From Pseudarcicella hirudinis (GTDB taxonomy: Bacteria; Bacteroidota; Bacteroidia; Cytophagales; Spirosomataceae), in contig NZ_FOXH01000009.1 of NCBI RefSeq assembly GCF_900115665.1, positions 62,001 through 126,000 of the forward strand: a stretch of 64,000 bases of DNA, given 5' to 3'. Made by a program: the position numbers and the translations under genes. Positions 8,750 to 17,472 of the stretch are shown in pieces. Position 1 is the stretch's first letter. Each line of letters starts with the position of its first letter. The notes below the pieces were generated by a model. It was not told the origin of the DNA, did not search any database, and was given only the letters and a program-made list of their open reading frames with translations.

Positions 8750-9259
8750 CTAACCTTTTAAGATTTTTACTGTTACATATAATTGTCCTATATGCCTTTG
8801 TGTATGTTCTGCTGCATGGAAGAGCAATCCGATCAGGGTAGTAGGAATTTTTTTCCGGCCAAGTGCCCTGGGATTGGTTAAGGTACTTTCATCTGTTTTA
8901 CCAAGCTGGGTAATAGCCCGTTCAATTTGCTCGTCAAATCTGTTCAGTAATGACAAAATGCTGAGGTTTTCCTGTACACGACTTTCCAGTGAGAGGAGTT
9001 CCAACTGGTTTTCAGTCAGGGATTCTTCTGAGGCATAGGTAAAAAGTCGGTCGATTACCCCTGAAAGATGTTGTAAATGAAAGCCCGGACTTGCTACTCC
9101 GGCAGGTTTTTCCCAAAGTAAATGTTCCGGGAAGTCTTCCATCATTCCGAAAACTTCTTCACGGGCTTGTAACAGGGCATGAGCAACAGGTTGCAGAAGA
9201 GGAGGAATGCCCTCCACCGGGCCTCGCATCCAGACTTCGGGAGTAGTTATTTTTTCCAT
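8750..9259 (-). CDS. DinB superfamily protein
   Basis: This 169-residue four-helix-bundle protein has the histidine pattern of DinB/YfiT-like metalloproteins: GFHLQHLSGVIDRLFTYA near residue 65 and LLFHAAEHTQRHIGQLYVTV near residue 150, which would supply a three-histidine metal site. Members act as thiol-dependent transferases or are uncharacterised stress proteins. No partner gene is adjacent, so the role stays open. The ATG at 9259 is the only sensible start. Confidence 0.8.
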   Translation of the reverse strand: MEKITTPEVWMRGPVEGIPPLLQPVAHALLQAREEVFGMMEDFPEHLLWEKPAGVASPGFHLQHLSGVIDRLFTYASEESLTENQLELLSLESRVQENLSILSLLNRFDEQIERAITQLGKTDESTLTNPRALGRKKIPTTLIGLLFHAAEHTQRHIGQLYVTVKILKG

Positions 9260-9556
9260 AGTTATTAATTAAAACCATGAAACGAAGAAACAGACTGATT
9301 TTGTTCCCTTTTCTGAAATACCACAATTAATGTTCTGTATAAAACCCATGTTTTATTTTATGGGGTCATAAAATTGAAAGAAGAGATTGGTTATGAGTGT
9401 GTTATAAATGAGTGTGGGTTTTGGAAAGAATAGAAAAAGAAAATCATGCTATCAGCGTAGATATCTGAAGGGACAGTGAAAAGAGTGTGTTAGTGATCAG
9501 ATAACCTGAAGTGAATTTAAGCTTTCCGGGGATTTTCCGGAAAAATAGCAGTTACG

Positions 9557-9802
9557 TCACTTCTTTATCTGCTTAATGATAAAAATCAGAATGACAGCTC
9601 CTACCAATGAAACAATAATGCTGCCGATCATTCCACCGCCGGAATGAATACCGAGTAAACCGAATACCCAGCTGCCGATAATACTACCGATAACACCTAC
9701 CACGATATCGATCAGTAACCCGAATCCTGTACCGTTCATGATGATACCTGCAAGCCATCCTGCTATACCACCGATAATTAAAGAATAAAGCCAATGTGAC
9801 AT
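9557..9802 (-). CDS. GlsB/YeaQ/YmgE family small membrane protein
   Basis: This 81-residue protein has three hydrophobic helices rich in glycine (LIIGGIAGWLAGIIM, DIVVGVIGSIIGSWVFGLLG, IGSIIVSLVGAVILIFII). It is a typical member of the family once called transglycosylase-associated proteins and linked to envelope stress. The start is set at the ATG at 9802 (MSHWLYSLI). The longer frame to 9874 would run into a promoter-like box at 9872-9879 and adds a non-conserved tail. Confidence 0.88.
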   Translation of the reverse strand: MSHWLYSLIIGGIAGWLAGIIMNGTGFGLLIDIVVGVIGSIIGSWVFGLLGIHSGGGMIGSIIVSLVGAVILIFIIKQIKK

Positions 9803-10242
9803 AAGTTTTTGGGCGTTTGAAAATGAGAAATTATTGAATTTTTCATGAAAGTATTGTATTTTCTGTATTCTCAAAGTTAAATTTCAAATTATTATCATTT
9901 GATAGCCAAAAAAACTGAAAAGCTGCTCAAATAAATAACACTTTTCAATTTAACGGCCCGGATCAGATTGTTTTCAGGGAAAACCTGAAAATAGAGAAAG
10001 TGTATCGCCTTGATAACCAATCGCTACCGTTAGCTAAATAATGTAATAAATTCAATTTTCGCCTTGTTAAGTTGATTGAAAATATCATTACTTTCGAAAC
10101 GCTTTACTTCTTCATTCAGAAATTGTAAAGGCCTTTCGGAAACAGTCCGGACAAGATGCTTACCGCTTGCTAAAGTCTGTGATAAATTTCAATATGAAAG
10201 GATTTGAATCTTGATTCTCATTCTATAAAATCCTCAAGCACA
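9803..10242. other. Gene-free spacer between divergent genes
   Basis: About 440 bases separate the GlsB-like gene from the next rightward gene. They hold the minus-strand promoter-like box at 9872-9879 and a small hairpin (TTTTCAGG 9971-9978 / CCTGAAAA 9984-9991). No RNA gene or coding frame is recognisable. Confidence 0.4.
9872..9879 (-). promoter_or_regulatory. Putative -7 box (TAACTTTG) for the GlsB-like gene
   Basis: The minus strand reads TAACTTTG, a TAnnTTTG match, about 70 bases before the ATG at 9802. No TTG at the usual -33 distance is obvious. Confidence 0.35.
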
Positions 10243-10905
10243 ATGAAAAAACCTTTTTACCTTTTCCTGTTACTTTTCGTGGCGAGCCAATCTTTCGGAC
10301 AAATTGCTAACGACAATGCTTTAAGTGTTCAAATAGACGGTAAAGATTACAGTACTCCGCCAAGAAAAATCAGGTTCGGAAGATACTGGTGGGTTACTGC
10401 CAACACCGTAAAACCTGATAAATCTCTTAGAATATGGATCGGAAATTTCCAGAGAAATGATGTTTTTGAATCAGGTACTTACCTGATTGTAGATGCTGAC
10501 AAACCAGATACAAAGGAAAACATAAAAAAAGCACAGGATTTACTGAAATATAAAGGCATTGCGGTGATTAAATACGTTGAAGAAACCAGAGAACCGAGAA
10601 TGGAATACCATGTTGGGAAATCTCAGAATAATGATGAAACCATGGAATTAAAAGTCAGTGCTGACGGGACATTGGAAGCCACTTTTAACGGAGTGCTGAC
10701 CGGAAGTTACTGGAAAGAGAAAGCAACCGCAACGGCTTTTGGCGGGGTAGGAAGATTAATCGGGAAAATGGAAGATAAAGCCATCACCAAAACTACAGGA
10801 TATGACTCTGATATTGATCCTGAAGGAAACGGATATAAAAAGCAGGATAAATCAGACAAAATTGTGCTGACCGGCGGAAAATTTAAATTAAAAAGTAGTA
10901 ATTAA
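10243..10905 (+). CDS. Secreted protein of unknown function
   Basis: This 220-residue protein opens with a clear Sec signal peptide (MKKPFYLFLLLFVASQSFGQ, cleavage after Gln20 or nearby). The start is the ATG at 10243, because a longer TTG-initiated frame places 13 polar residues before the signal. The mature part is rich in beta-strand-like sequence with conserved-looking tryptophans (FGRYWWVTANTV, IWIGNF). I recognise no catalytic motif and no family. It looks monocistronic, with its own terminator downstream. Confidence 0.75.
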   Translation: MKKPFYLFLLLFVASQSFGQIANDNALSVQIDGKDYSTPPRKIRFGRYWWVTANTVKPDKSLRIWIGNFQRNDVFESGTYLIVDADKPDTKENIKKAQDLLKYKGIAVIKYVEETREPRMEYHVGKSQNNDETMELKVSADGTLEATFNGVLTGSYWKEKATATAFGGVGRLIGKMEDKAITKTTGYDSDIDPEGNGYKKQDKSDKIVLTGGKFKLKSSN

Positions 10906-10923
10906 GAAACATAACAGTCTGAT

Positions 10924-10971
10924 AATAAATAGTCTTTCTGAAGGATAAAACCGGAAGAGAGACTATTTATT
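10924..10971 (+). terminator. Hairpin terminator after the secreted unknown protein
   Basis: A 16-base arm (10924-10939, core AAATAGTC) pairs with 10956-10971 (core GACTATTT) with a single G-U pair. An AT-rich tail follows. Confidence 0.75.
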
Positions 10972-11071
10972 TAATAATCTTTTCTCCCTCGATTTAATAA
11001 TTACTTAACTTTTTAGAAACCAATAGCTTAAATTAGAATAAGTTCTTTGTATAACCAATCATTAATCCAAT

Positions 11072-11998
11072 ATGCAAAGAAGAGATTTACTTAAGCGCCT
11101 TGGTCTTTTGACAGGCGGATTGTCTCTCCCAAATCTAACTCAAGCTCAGACATTTAATGCAAAGCCACAAAGAGTTCTGAGAATTGCCCACATCACAGAT
11201 GCCCATATTCAACCCATTATCGGAGCAGCCAAAGGATTTGAAAAATGTCTTCATCATATTCAGAATCTTGATATTAAACCTGATCTGATTATTAATTCGG
11301 GTGATGCTATCATGGAAGCACACGGCAGAACCCACACCAGCGCTGATCGTCAATGGAATCTGTATAATGAGGTATTGAAAAGTGAGAATGCGCTTCCTGT
11401 CATCAGCTGTGTTGGAAATCATGATATCTGGTGTGAAAAGGAAACGGCCGTTAGTTTCAATGACGGTAAGAAATGGGCCATGGATCAGTTAAAACTTGAT
11501 AAGCCTTATTACAGTTTTGACAGAAATGGCTGGCATTTTATAATGCTTGACAGTGTGCAGTCGAGACCGGATGGTTCATGGTACACCTCCAACCTTGACG
11601 AGGCACAGATGGACTGGCTTAAAAAAGATCTTAGAAACACCCCGGCTTTAACGCCTGTAATGATTATTTCTCATGTTCCTATTCTTTCTGCCTGTGTATT
11701 TCTGGACGGAAGAAATGTAAAGGATGGTAACTGGCAAATCCCGGGCCGCTGGATGCATACAGATTCAGCTGAACTGGTAGATCTTTTTTACAAACATCCG
11801 AATGTGAAGTTTGCGATTTCCGGACATATCCATTTGCTGGATAAGGTTGAGTACAACGGAGTAACCTACTGTTGTAACGGAGCTGTATCGGGTAACTGGT
11901 GGTTTGGAAAATATCAGCAGACAGAAGCCGGATACGCCATTATTGACCTTTTTGAAGATGGTTCATTTTCAAATACTTATACGAGTTACAAAAGCTAA
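11072..11998 (+). CDS. Tat-exported calcineurin-like metallophosphoesterase
   Basis: The protein has 308 residues. The N-terminus has a twin-arginine signal (QRRDLLKRLGLLTGG) ending near Gln26. All metallophosphoesterase motifs are present: ITDAHI (Asp43, His45), NSGDA (Asp78), GNHD (Asn116, His117), SHVP and SGHIH. A dinuclear metal site is therefore complete. The layout matches CpdA/YvnB-type phosphodiesterases, and the substrate cannot be told from sequence. It would act in the periplasm after folding and metal loading in the cytoplasm. A 14-bp terminator overlaps its stop codon, so it is separate from the GH1 gene downstream. Confidence 0.88.
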   Translation: MQRRDLLKRLGLLTGGLSLPNLTQAQTFNAKPQRVLRIAHITDAHIQPIIGAAKGFEKCLHHIQNLDIKPDLIINSGDAIMEAHGRTHTSADRQWNLYNEVLKSENALPVISCVGNHDIWCEKETAVSFNDGKKWAMDQLKLDKPYYSFDRNGWHFIMLDSVQSRPDGSWYTSNLDEAQMDWLKKDLRNTPALTPVMIISHVPILSACVFLDGRNVKDGNWQIPGRWMHTDSAELVDLFYKHPNVKFAISGHIHLLDKVEYNGVTYCCNGAVSGNWWFGKYQQTEAGYAIIDLFEDGSFSNTYTSYKS

Positions 11999-12033
11999 TG
12001 TTAAATCTTTAGCCACATAAAAGATTTAACATT
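11997..12033 (+). terminator. Hairpin terminator after the metallophosphoesterase
   Basis: Perfect 14-bp arms AATGTTAAATCTTT (11997-12010) and AAAGATTTAACATT (12020-12033) flank a 9-base loop. The left arm begins inside the stop codon. Confidence 0.75.
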
Positions 12034-12053
12034 ACTTTCCCTGAACCATTTGT

Positions 12054-12061
12054 TACTTTTG
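12054..12061 (+). promoter_or_regulatory. Putative -7 box (TACTTTTG) for the GH1 gene
   Basis: TACTTTTG matches TAnnTTTG and lies 40 bases before the ATG at 12101, just after the preceding terminator. The -33 element is weak. Confidence 0.4.
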
Positions 12062-12100
12062 CCTCTCCAATATTAAATTATTGTAAAATTATAAGGCGAA

Positions 12101-13498
12101 ATGTTAACAAACGATAAATCATACGGTGTGCAATCTGAACAATTTGGGATGATTACCACCGAATTTACGAAAAACGATTTTGGCAAAGACTTTGTATGGG
12201 GTGTTGCTTCGGCAGCATTTCAGAATGAAGGTGCCTGGAATCTGGATGGGAAAGGAGAATCTATCTGGGATAGATTTAGTCATAAAAAAGGCAAAATTAA
12301 GTCCGGACAAAATGCGGACATTGCCTGCGATTTTTATAATCGTTATGAAGAAGATATAGAAATCCTGAAATCATTGAATTTCAATGTTTTTCGTTTTTCA
12401 TTCTCATGGTCGAGAATCTTACCTGACGGAACCGGAAAAATAAACCGGGAAGGTTTAAATTTTTACCATAAAGTGATTGATAAATGTCTGGAAGAAGGTA
12501 TTCAGCCCTGGGTAACCTTATACCACTGGGATCTTCCTCAGGCACTTGAAGATAAGGGTGGATGGACAAATCGTGACATTCTTCTTTGGTTTTCGGAATA
12601 TTGCAATCTTGTAACCAAGGAATTTGGTTCAAAAGTAAAACATTGGATGGTGCTGAACGAGCCTATGGGCTTTACAGGACTAGGTTATATGACCGGGCAG
12701 CATGCTCCCGGAAGACTGGGCATGTGGAATTTCCTGCCGGCAGTTCATCATGCTGCTTTATGCCAGGCACAGGGAGGCAGAATTATCAGAAGAAATGTGG
12801 CTGATGCAGTCATCGGCACTACATTCTCATGTTCGTCAATAGAACCTGCTACAGAGAAACCTGCCGACATAAAGGCTGCCAAAAGAGTAGATGCTTTATT
12901 GAACCGTTTATTTCTGGAGCCGGCTTTAGGCAGAGGGTATCCTACTCAGGAATTACCTTTCCTGAACAAAATGGTAAAGAAATATGTGAAAAACGGAGAT
13001 ATGGAGCGTCTGAAATTTGATTTCGACTTCATCGGGATTCAGAATTACTTCAGAGTAGTAGTGAAAAATGCACTTTTTGTGCCGTATCTTTTTGCAAAAG
13101 AGGTTTCACCGAAAGAAAGAAATATTTCTGACCTGACCGATATGGGCTGGGAAATTTCTCCGAAAGGAATGTATCGTATTCTGAAACAGATTGCGGCTTA
13201 TCCGGAAGTCAGGAAGATTATTGTAACGGAAAACGGAGCAGCATTTCCTGATAAAATGGCTGAAGGACAGATTGATGACTCAGACCGCATCAGATTTTAC
13301 CAGGAATATCTGAGAAATGTACTGCATGCTAAGGAAGAGGGGATCAAAGTAGGAGGGTATCTTGCCTGGACTTTAACAGATAATTTTGAATGGGCCGAAG
13401 GGTTTAAACCGCGTTTCGGACTGGTTCATATAGATTTTAAAACACAAAAGAGAACGCTGAAAAAATCCGGGAAATGGTTTATGGAATTTCTTCAGTAA
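12101..13498 (+). CDS. GH1 family beta-glucosidase
   Basis: This 465-residue TIM-barrel glycosidase has family 1 hallmarks: FGKDFVWGVASAAFQNEGAW near the N-terminus, the acid/base glutamate in HWMVLNEP (Glu187), and the nucleophile in IIVTENGA (Glu377). NYF, WAEGF and RFGLVHIDF in the last third form the aglycone region and aromatic wall. There is no signal peptide, so it is cytoplasmic and probably cleaves imported beta-glucosides. The ATG at 12101 is kept. An internal ATG at 12149 (MITTEFTKNDF) would also keep the domain and cannot be excluded. It stands alone between two terminators. Confidence 0.92.
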   Translation: MLTNDKSYGVQSEQFGMITTEFTKNDFGKDFVWGVASAAFQNEGAWNLDGKGESIWDRFSHKKGKIKSGQNADIACDFYNRYEEDIEILKSLNFNVFRFSFSWSRILPDGTGKINREGLNFYHKVIDKCLEEGIQPWVTLYHWDLPQALEDKGGWTNRDILLWFSEYCNLVTKEFGSKVKHWMVLNEPMGFTGLGYMTGQHAPGRLGMWNFLPAVHHAALCQAQGGRIIRRNVADAVIGTTFSCSSIEPATEKPADIKAAKRVDALLNRLFLEPALGRGYPTQELPFLNKMVKKYVKNGDMERLKFDFDFIGIQNYFRVVVKNALFVPYLFAKEVSPKERNISDLTDMGWEISPKGMYRILKQIAAYPEVRKIIVTENGAAFPDKMAEGQIDDSDRIRFYQEYLRNVLHAKEEGIKVGGYLAWTLTDNFEWAEGFKPRFGLVHIDFKTQKRTLKKSGKWFMEFLQ

Positions 13499-13537
13499 AA
13501 ATGCGTTTTTAAGTATTTCGCCTGAGTCAGATTACTG

Positions 13538-13572
13538 AAAAGACTGGAAATAATCAATATTTCCAGTCTTTT
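13538..13572. terminator. Bidirectional terminator between GH1 and the response regulator
   Basis: Perfect 14-bp arms AAAAGACTGGAAAT (13538-13551) and ATTTCCAGTCTTTT (13559-13572) with a 7-base loop separate two convergent genes. Confidence 0.85.
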
Positions 13573-13582
13573 GTTTTGGTAA

Positions 13583-14272
13583 TCAGCTATGAGAAAACAA
13601 ATAACCGACTCCTTTGATGGTTTTAATAAAGTCTTCCCCGATTTTCTCTCTGAGTTTACGGATATGCACATCAACCGTGCGCTCGCTTACATGAATACCT
13701 ACACCCCATACGTTTGAAAGAATTTCATATCTCGTATAAACTTTGTCGGAGTTCTGTATGAAAAACATCAGTAAATCGAACTCTTTTTTAGGCAATACCC
13801 AGGAATTATTCAGACGTGCCAACGTATAATTTTGTGTGTTAACCGTTAGTTCTTTTACCTGTATTTTCCCTTTTCCTTCTTTTGGCTCTTCATCATCTCT
13901 TTTAAATAATGCCCTGATACGGCTGATTAATGCTCTTAACTTTACAGGTTTAATCAGGTAATCATTTGCACCAATTTCAAAGGCAGCTACTTCTGAATAT
14001 TCCTCAGAACGTGCTGTAAGAAATATCAGAAAACTCTTTCTAAGGTCAGGTATTTCCCTGATTCTTCTCCCGGCTTCAATGCCATCCATAACAGGCATCA
14101 TGATATCCAGCAGAATCAGATTCGGTAAAAAAGTCTTTGCTTTTTCGACAGCTTCCTTTCCATCACCGGCAGTTTGTACTTCGTAGCCCTCATTTGAAAG
14201 GTTATATTCAAGAAGTTCTAAGATATCTTCATCGTCGTCAACGACTAAAATTTTTGGTACTGAATTGTACAT
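13583..14272 (-). CDS. OmpR/PhoB-type response regulator
   Basis: The protein has 229 residues. The receiver domain has the acidic pocket VVDDDED (residues 11-16), the phospho-acceptor Asp56 in LILLDIMMP, the conserved Thr in FLTAR and Lys in LIKPVK. A winged-helix DNA-binding domain follows (SERTVDVHIRKLREKIGEDFIKTIKGVGYLF). The start is the ATG at 14272 (MYNSVPK). The apparent start 6 bases further out is a TTG. No histidine kinase is next to it, so it is an orphan here. It is divergent from a TonB-dependent receptor and may control it. PhoB-like phosphate regulation is a plausible inference from the receiver and wing sequence, not proven. Confidence 0.9.
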   Translation of the reverse strand: MYNSVPKILVVDDDEDILELLEYNLSNEGYEVQTAGDGKEAVEKAKTFLPNLILLDIMMPVMDGIEAGRRIREIPDLRKSFLIFLTARSEEYSEVAAFEIGANDYLIKPVKLRALISRIRALFKRDDEEPKEGKGKIQVKELTVNTQNYTLARLNNSWVLPKKEFDLLMFFIQNSDKVYTRYEILSNVWGVGIHVSERTVDVHIRKLREKIGEDFIKTIKGVGYLFSHS

Positions 14273-14310
14273 TGGCAAATAGGCTCTCGTTTGTAATGAT
14301 TTTAACGATG

Positions 14311-14318
14311 CAAACTTA
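14311..14318 (-). promoter_or_regulatory. Putative -7 box (TAAGTTTG) for the response regulator gene
   Basis: The minus strand reads TAAGTTTG, a TAnnTTTG match, about 40 bases before the ATG at 14272. No TTG is found at the -33 distance. A direct repeat (14340-14356) lies there instead, as expected for a promoter that needs an activator. Confidence 0.4.
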
Positions 14319-14339
14319 TTGCCCTATTATTATCTTAGT

Positions 14340-14356
14340 ATTAAACCAAGATTAAA
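14340..14356. promoter_or_regulatory. 11-bp-spaced direct repeat (ATTAAA-N5-ATTAAA), candidate OmpR/PhoB-type box
   Basis: ATTAAA occurs at 14340-14345 and 14351-14356, in phase with one helical turn. It sits 21 bases upstream of the minus-strand -7 box of the response regulator, in the shared region with the TonB receptor. OmpR/PhoB proteins bind direct repeats with 11-bp period. The short AT-rich sequence makes chance occurrence possible. Confidence 0.3.
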
Positions 14357-14473
14357 GGATTGTTATTTTACAGATTCTGCCAATTTTCCACTCATCCGAT
14401 CGCTTAATATTTGGATAACACAAACTTAATTTATCGGTAATAGTCTCGTAATAATCTGCTAATGTAGCCGAAC

Positions 14474-14481
14474 TACTTTTG
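14474..14481 (+). promoter_or_regulatory. Putative -7 box (TACTTTTG) for the TonB receptor gene
   Basis: TACTTTTG lies 60 bases before the ATG at 14541. It overlaps the GTG at 14481 that opens the longest reading frame, which argues that the real start is 14541. Confidence 0.45.
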
Positions 14482-14540
14482 TGTCAGTGATTAGTGCCAA
14501 GCCAAACATTATTTATAAGATATTCTTAAAAACAACCAAT

Positions 14541-17387
14541 ATGAATTGTAGAATTCTACTATCATCTATTCTATTACTATTATCATTAGCTTCCACCTTT
14601 GCCCAACAGACAGGTACAATCAGAGGAAATATTAAAGATGCAGCCAGTAAAGAAGATATCATTGGCGCAACTATTTTGATTGATGGCCAGAACAGGGGTG
14701 CAGCAGCTGATGTTAACGGTTTTTTCTCGCTGAGCAAAGTGCCGACAGGTACTTATACTTTGAAAATCTCTTTTGTAGGTTACAAATTAAAGCTCATTCC
14801 AAATGTTACAGTTGAAGCTGATAAAGTAACAGAAATCAATACATTTATCGAAGAAGAAGGCTCTACTTTACAGGAAGTAAGAGTTGTCGGAAAAAAACTC
14901 ACCAACACAGAAGTTTCTGTAATCTCAGAAATTAAAGCTGCTCAGCAGATTGTAAGTGGTATTTCTGCTGCTCAGATTGGTAAAACGCTCGACAGAAATG
15001 CTGCGGAAGTAGTAAAACGTGTACCGGGTGTAACTATCTTCGGAGATCGTTTTATCAATATCAGAGGATTAAATGAACGTTATAATACAGTAATGCTGAA
15101 TAATGTTTTCACACCAAGTATGGAAACTGACGTTCGTTCATTTTCATTTGATGTGATTCCTTCTAATCAGATTGACCGCATTTTAGTCTATAAATCACCA
15201 GCCGCAGAATTGCCCGGCGAATTTGCCGGAGGGGTTGTGAAAATCTTTACCAAAAGTATTCCTGATGAAAATTATCTGACCATCGATGCCAGCGGGGCTT
15301 TCCGTGACGGTACAACAGGAAATGAATTTTTCCAGCCACAGTCAGGAAGTAATAGCTGGACGGGTTTTAACAACGGATATTCTGATCTTCCGAAATTCTT
15401 CCCGAGCACAGCAGATTTAAAACAAATTGCTATATCAAATCCTCAGGCCTTAGCACAGGCAGGTCAATCTTTGAGAAATAACTGGACACCCGTTTCTTCA
15501 ACGGCACTTCCGGATATGAGATTTACCATTACCGGTGCTTATAAACTAATTGATAAAGAGGATCTTAAGTTGGCAAATATTTCTGCGGTTAACTACAGCA
15601 ATACCAGAACTACTTTTGATATGAAAAGAAGTGATTTTGGATATACCCAGAATCAGAATTCAGAAGTAATCAATGAAGATACCAAGTTTAACGACTTACA
15701 ATATAATAATGCAATTCGCTTCGGTGCTTTACATAACTGGGCTCTGAGATTGAACCAGAACCATTTGTTTGAATTTAAAAACCTTTTCAACCAAATGAGT
15801 AATGGTCAGTATGTAAACAGAAATGGTTTTGAGAATGGCGGTAACTGGAATATCCGCTCTCTGGATCAATTGTACAGAGGTATTTATACAGGTCAGTTGT
15901 TAGGTCGTCATTATTTCAATGACGAGAGAACAAAAATTGACTGGGTTGTTGGTTATAACAATTCATTCCGTGATCAGCCTGATTATAAAAGATTCAGATA
16001 TTCAACAGGAGGAGGATCAACTCCCGTATTGAATGTACCGTTCGGAGCGGCACAGACTTTTAACCTTGGCCGTACCAATATTATTCTGGATGAGCATGCG
16101 ATTATGGCAGGTGCTAACCTGATTCAGAAACTGGTTCTGGTAAAAGGGGCAAAATCTGAAGATAATAAAGAACTTGAATTGAAAGCGGGTGCTTTTTATG
16201 AAGACAAGCAAAGACAATTTGATGCAAGAAACCTTGGATATGTAAGAGCAAACAGTGAATTGTTTAATATCGGGGCTTTGCCGATTGATCAGATTTTCTC
16301 TCCTGAAAATATCAATAATACAAACGGTATTAAGATTGACGAGCAAACAAACGCTTCAGATTCATACTCAGCGAGCAATAATCAGATTGCCGGATATGTT
16401 TCAGGAAACTACTCTTTTACAAAAAAACTGAATGTAATTGCCGGAGTAAGGGTTGAGAAAAATACCCAGAAACTGAACAGTTATGACATCAGTAAGAGTG
16501 CTCCGATCAATTATAACCGTGATCTTACTAACGTCTTACCTTCTACCAATATCACCTATAACTTCTCTGAAAAGTCATTATTACGTTTTGCTTACGGAAA
16601 AACATTGAATCGTCCGGAATTCAGAGAGATTGCTCCGTTCTCATTCTATGACTTCGTGAATAACAGGGTTGTAGCCGGAAATTCTGAATTACAAAACGCA
16701 GAAATCGATAACCTTGATTTCAGATATGAATTGTATCCGACTCCTTCGGAAGTAATTTCAATTGCTGCTTTCTATAAGAAGTTTAAAAACCCTATCGAAG
16801 TAGTATTTGCCGGGGGTAATAACAACAACATCACTTTCAGTAATGCAGAAAGCGCTTACAGTTTAGGGATGGAACTTGAAGTGAAAAAGTCGCTTGATAA
16901 ACTTACAGGATCTGCTTTTCTGAATAAAATCAATCTTGTTTTCAACGGAGCGTTTATCTATAGCCGTGTAAGTTTAGGGGCTGTAACCGGAGCCAATCAG
17001 TCTGATAACCGTCCATTGCAAGGTCAGTCACCTTACATTATCAATGCCGGGATCAATTACAATAACCAGAAGAAAAATACACAGGTTAGTTTATTATACA
17101 ACGTAATCGGAAAGAGAATCTACGCCGTAGGTAATACTTATGCCGCAGGATATCCGGATTGGTATGAAATGCCAAGAAACGTACTTGACCTGACATTCTC
17201 TAAAGAAGTCCTTAAAAACTTCATCATCAAAGGAGGTATCACAGATATTCTGAACCAAAAGAGTCTGATTCTTCAGGATGGAAACCACGATGGAACATTT
17301 GACAGTAATACAGATCAGGTTATTCAGTCATTTGTACCGGGCAGAGTTTACTCACTGGGAATTGTTTATACACTTAGAAAGGACTAA
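14541..17387 (+). CDS. TonB-dependent outer-membrane receptor with carboxypeptidase-like N-terminal domain (no SusD partner)
   Basis: The protein has 948 residues. From the ATG at 14541 it has a Sec signal (MNCRILLSSILLLLSLASTFAQ), a CarboxypepD_reg-like beta domain (GTIRGNIKDAASKEDIIGATI...), a plug domain (VVKRVPGVTIFGDRFINIRGLNERYN) and a long 22-strand barrel ending in an aromatic-poor RVYSLGIVYTLRKD. The barrel shows the pattern of general TonB receptors rather than SusC. No SusD gene follows. Instead a beta-helix lipoprotein begins 85 bases downstream in the same direction. A promoter-like box lies at 14474-14481. The imported substrate is unknown. Proximity to an orphan PhoB-type regulator makes phosphate or an organophosphate an attractive guess. 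Confidence 0.9.
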   Translation: MNCRILLSSILLLLSLASTFAQQTGTIRGNIKDAASKEDIIGATILIDGQNRGAAADVNGFFSLSKVPTGTYTLKISFVGYKLKLIPNVTVEADKVTEINTFIEEEGSTLQEVRVVGKKLTNTEVSVISEIKAAQQIVSGISAAQIGKTLDRNAAEVVKRVPGVTIFGDRFINIRGLNERYNTVMLNNVFTPSMETDVRSFSFDVIPSNQIDRILVYKSPAAELPGEFAGGVVKIFTKSIPDENYLTIDASGAFRDGTTGNEFFQPQSGSNSWTGFNNGYSDLPKFFPSTADLKQIAISNPQALAQAGQSLRNNWTPVSSTALPDMRFTITGAYKLIDKEDLKLANISAVNYSNTRTTFDMKRSDFGYTQNQNSEVINEDTKFNDLQYNNAIRFGALHNWALRLNQNHLFEFKNLFNQMSNGQYVNRNGFENGGNWNIRSLDQLYRGIYTGQLLGRHYFNDERTKIDWVVGYNNSFRDQPDYKRFRYSTGGGSTPVLNVPFGAAQTFNLGRTNIILDEHAIMAGANLIQKLVLVKGAKSEDNKELELKAGAFYEDKQRQFDARNLGYVRANSELFNIGALPIDQIFSPENINNTNGIKIDEQTNASDSYSASNNQIAGYVSGNYSFTKKLNVIAGVRVEKNTQKLNSYDISKSAPINYNRDLTNVLPSTNITYNFSEKSLLRFAYGKTLNRPEFREIAPFSFYDFVNNRVVAGNSELQNAEIDNLDFRYELYPTPSEVISIAAFYKKFKNPIEVVFAGGNNNNITFSNAESAYSLGMELEVKKSLDKLTGSAFLNKINLVFNGAFIYSRVSLGAVTGANQSDNRPLQGQSPYIINAGINYNNQKKNTQVSLLYNVIGKRIYAVGNTYAAGYPDWYEMPRNVLDLTFSKEVLKNFIIKGGITDILNQKSLILQDGNHDGTFDSNTDQVIQSFVPGRVYSLGIVYTLRKD

Positions 17388-17472
17388 GAACCTATTTTTA
17401 ATTATTACTGAAAATATCAGCAATCAGTAAGCCTACAATTCTATTTTAAAATTTAACTAATAACAAAAATCA

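Noticed and set aside
9803-9874. Longer GlsB-like protein starting at 9874
   Set aside because: The extra 24 residues are not family-like and the start would lie inside the promoter box.
14481-14540. GTG start extending the TonB receptor by 20 codons
   Set aside because: It overlaps the promoter-like TACTTTTG box and precedes the signal peptide. The ATG at 14541 is better.
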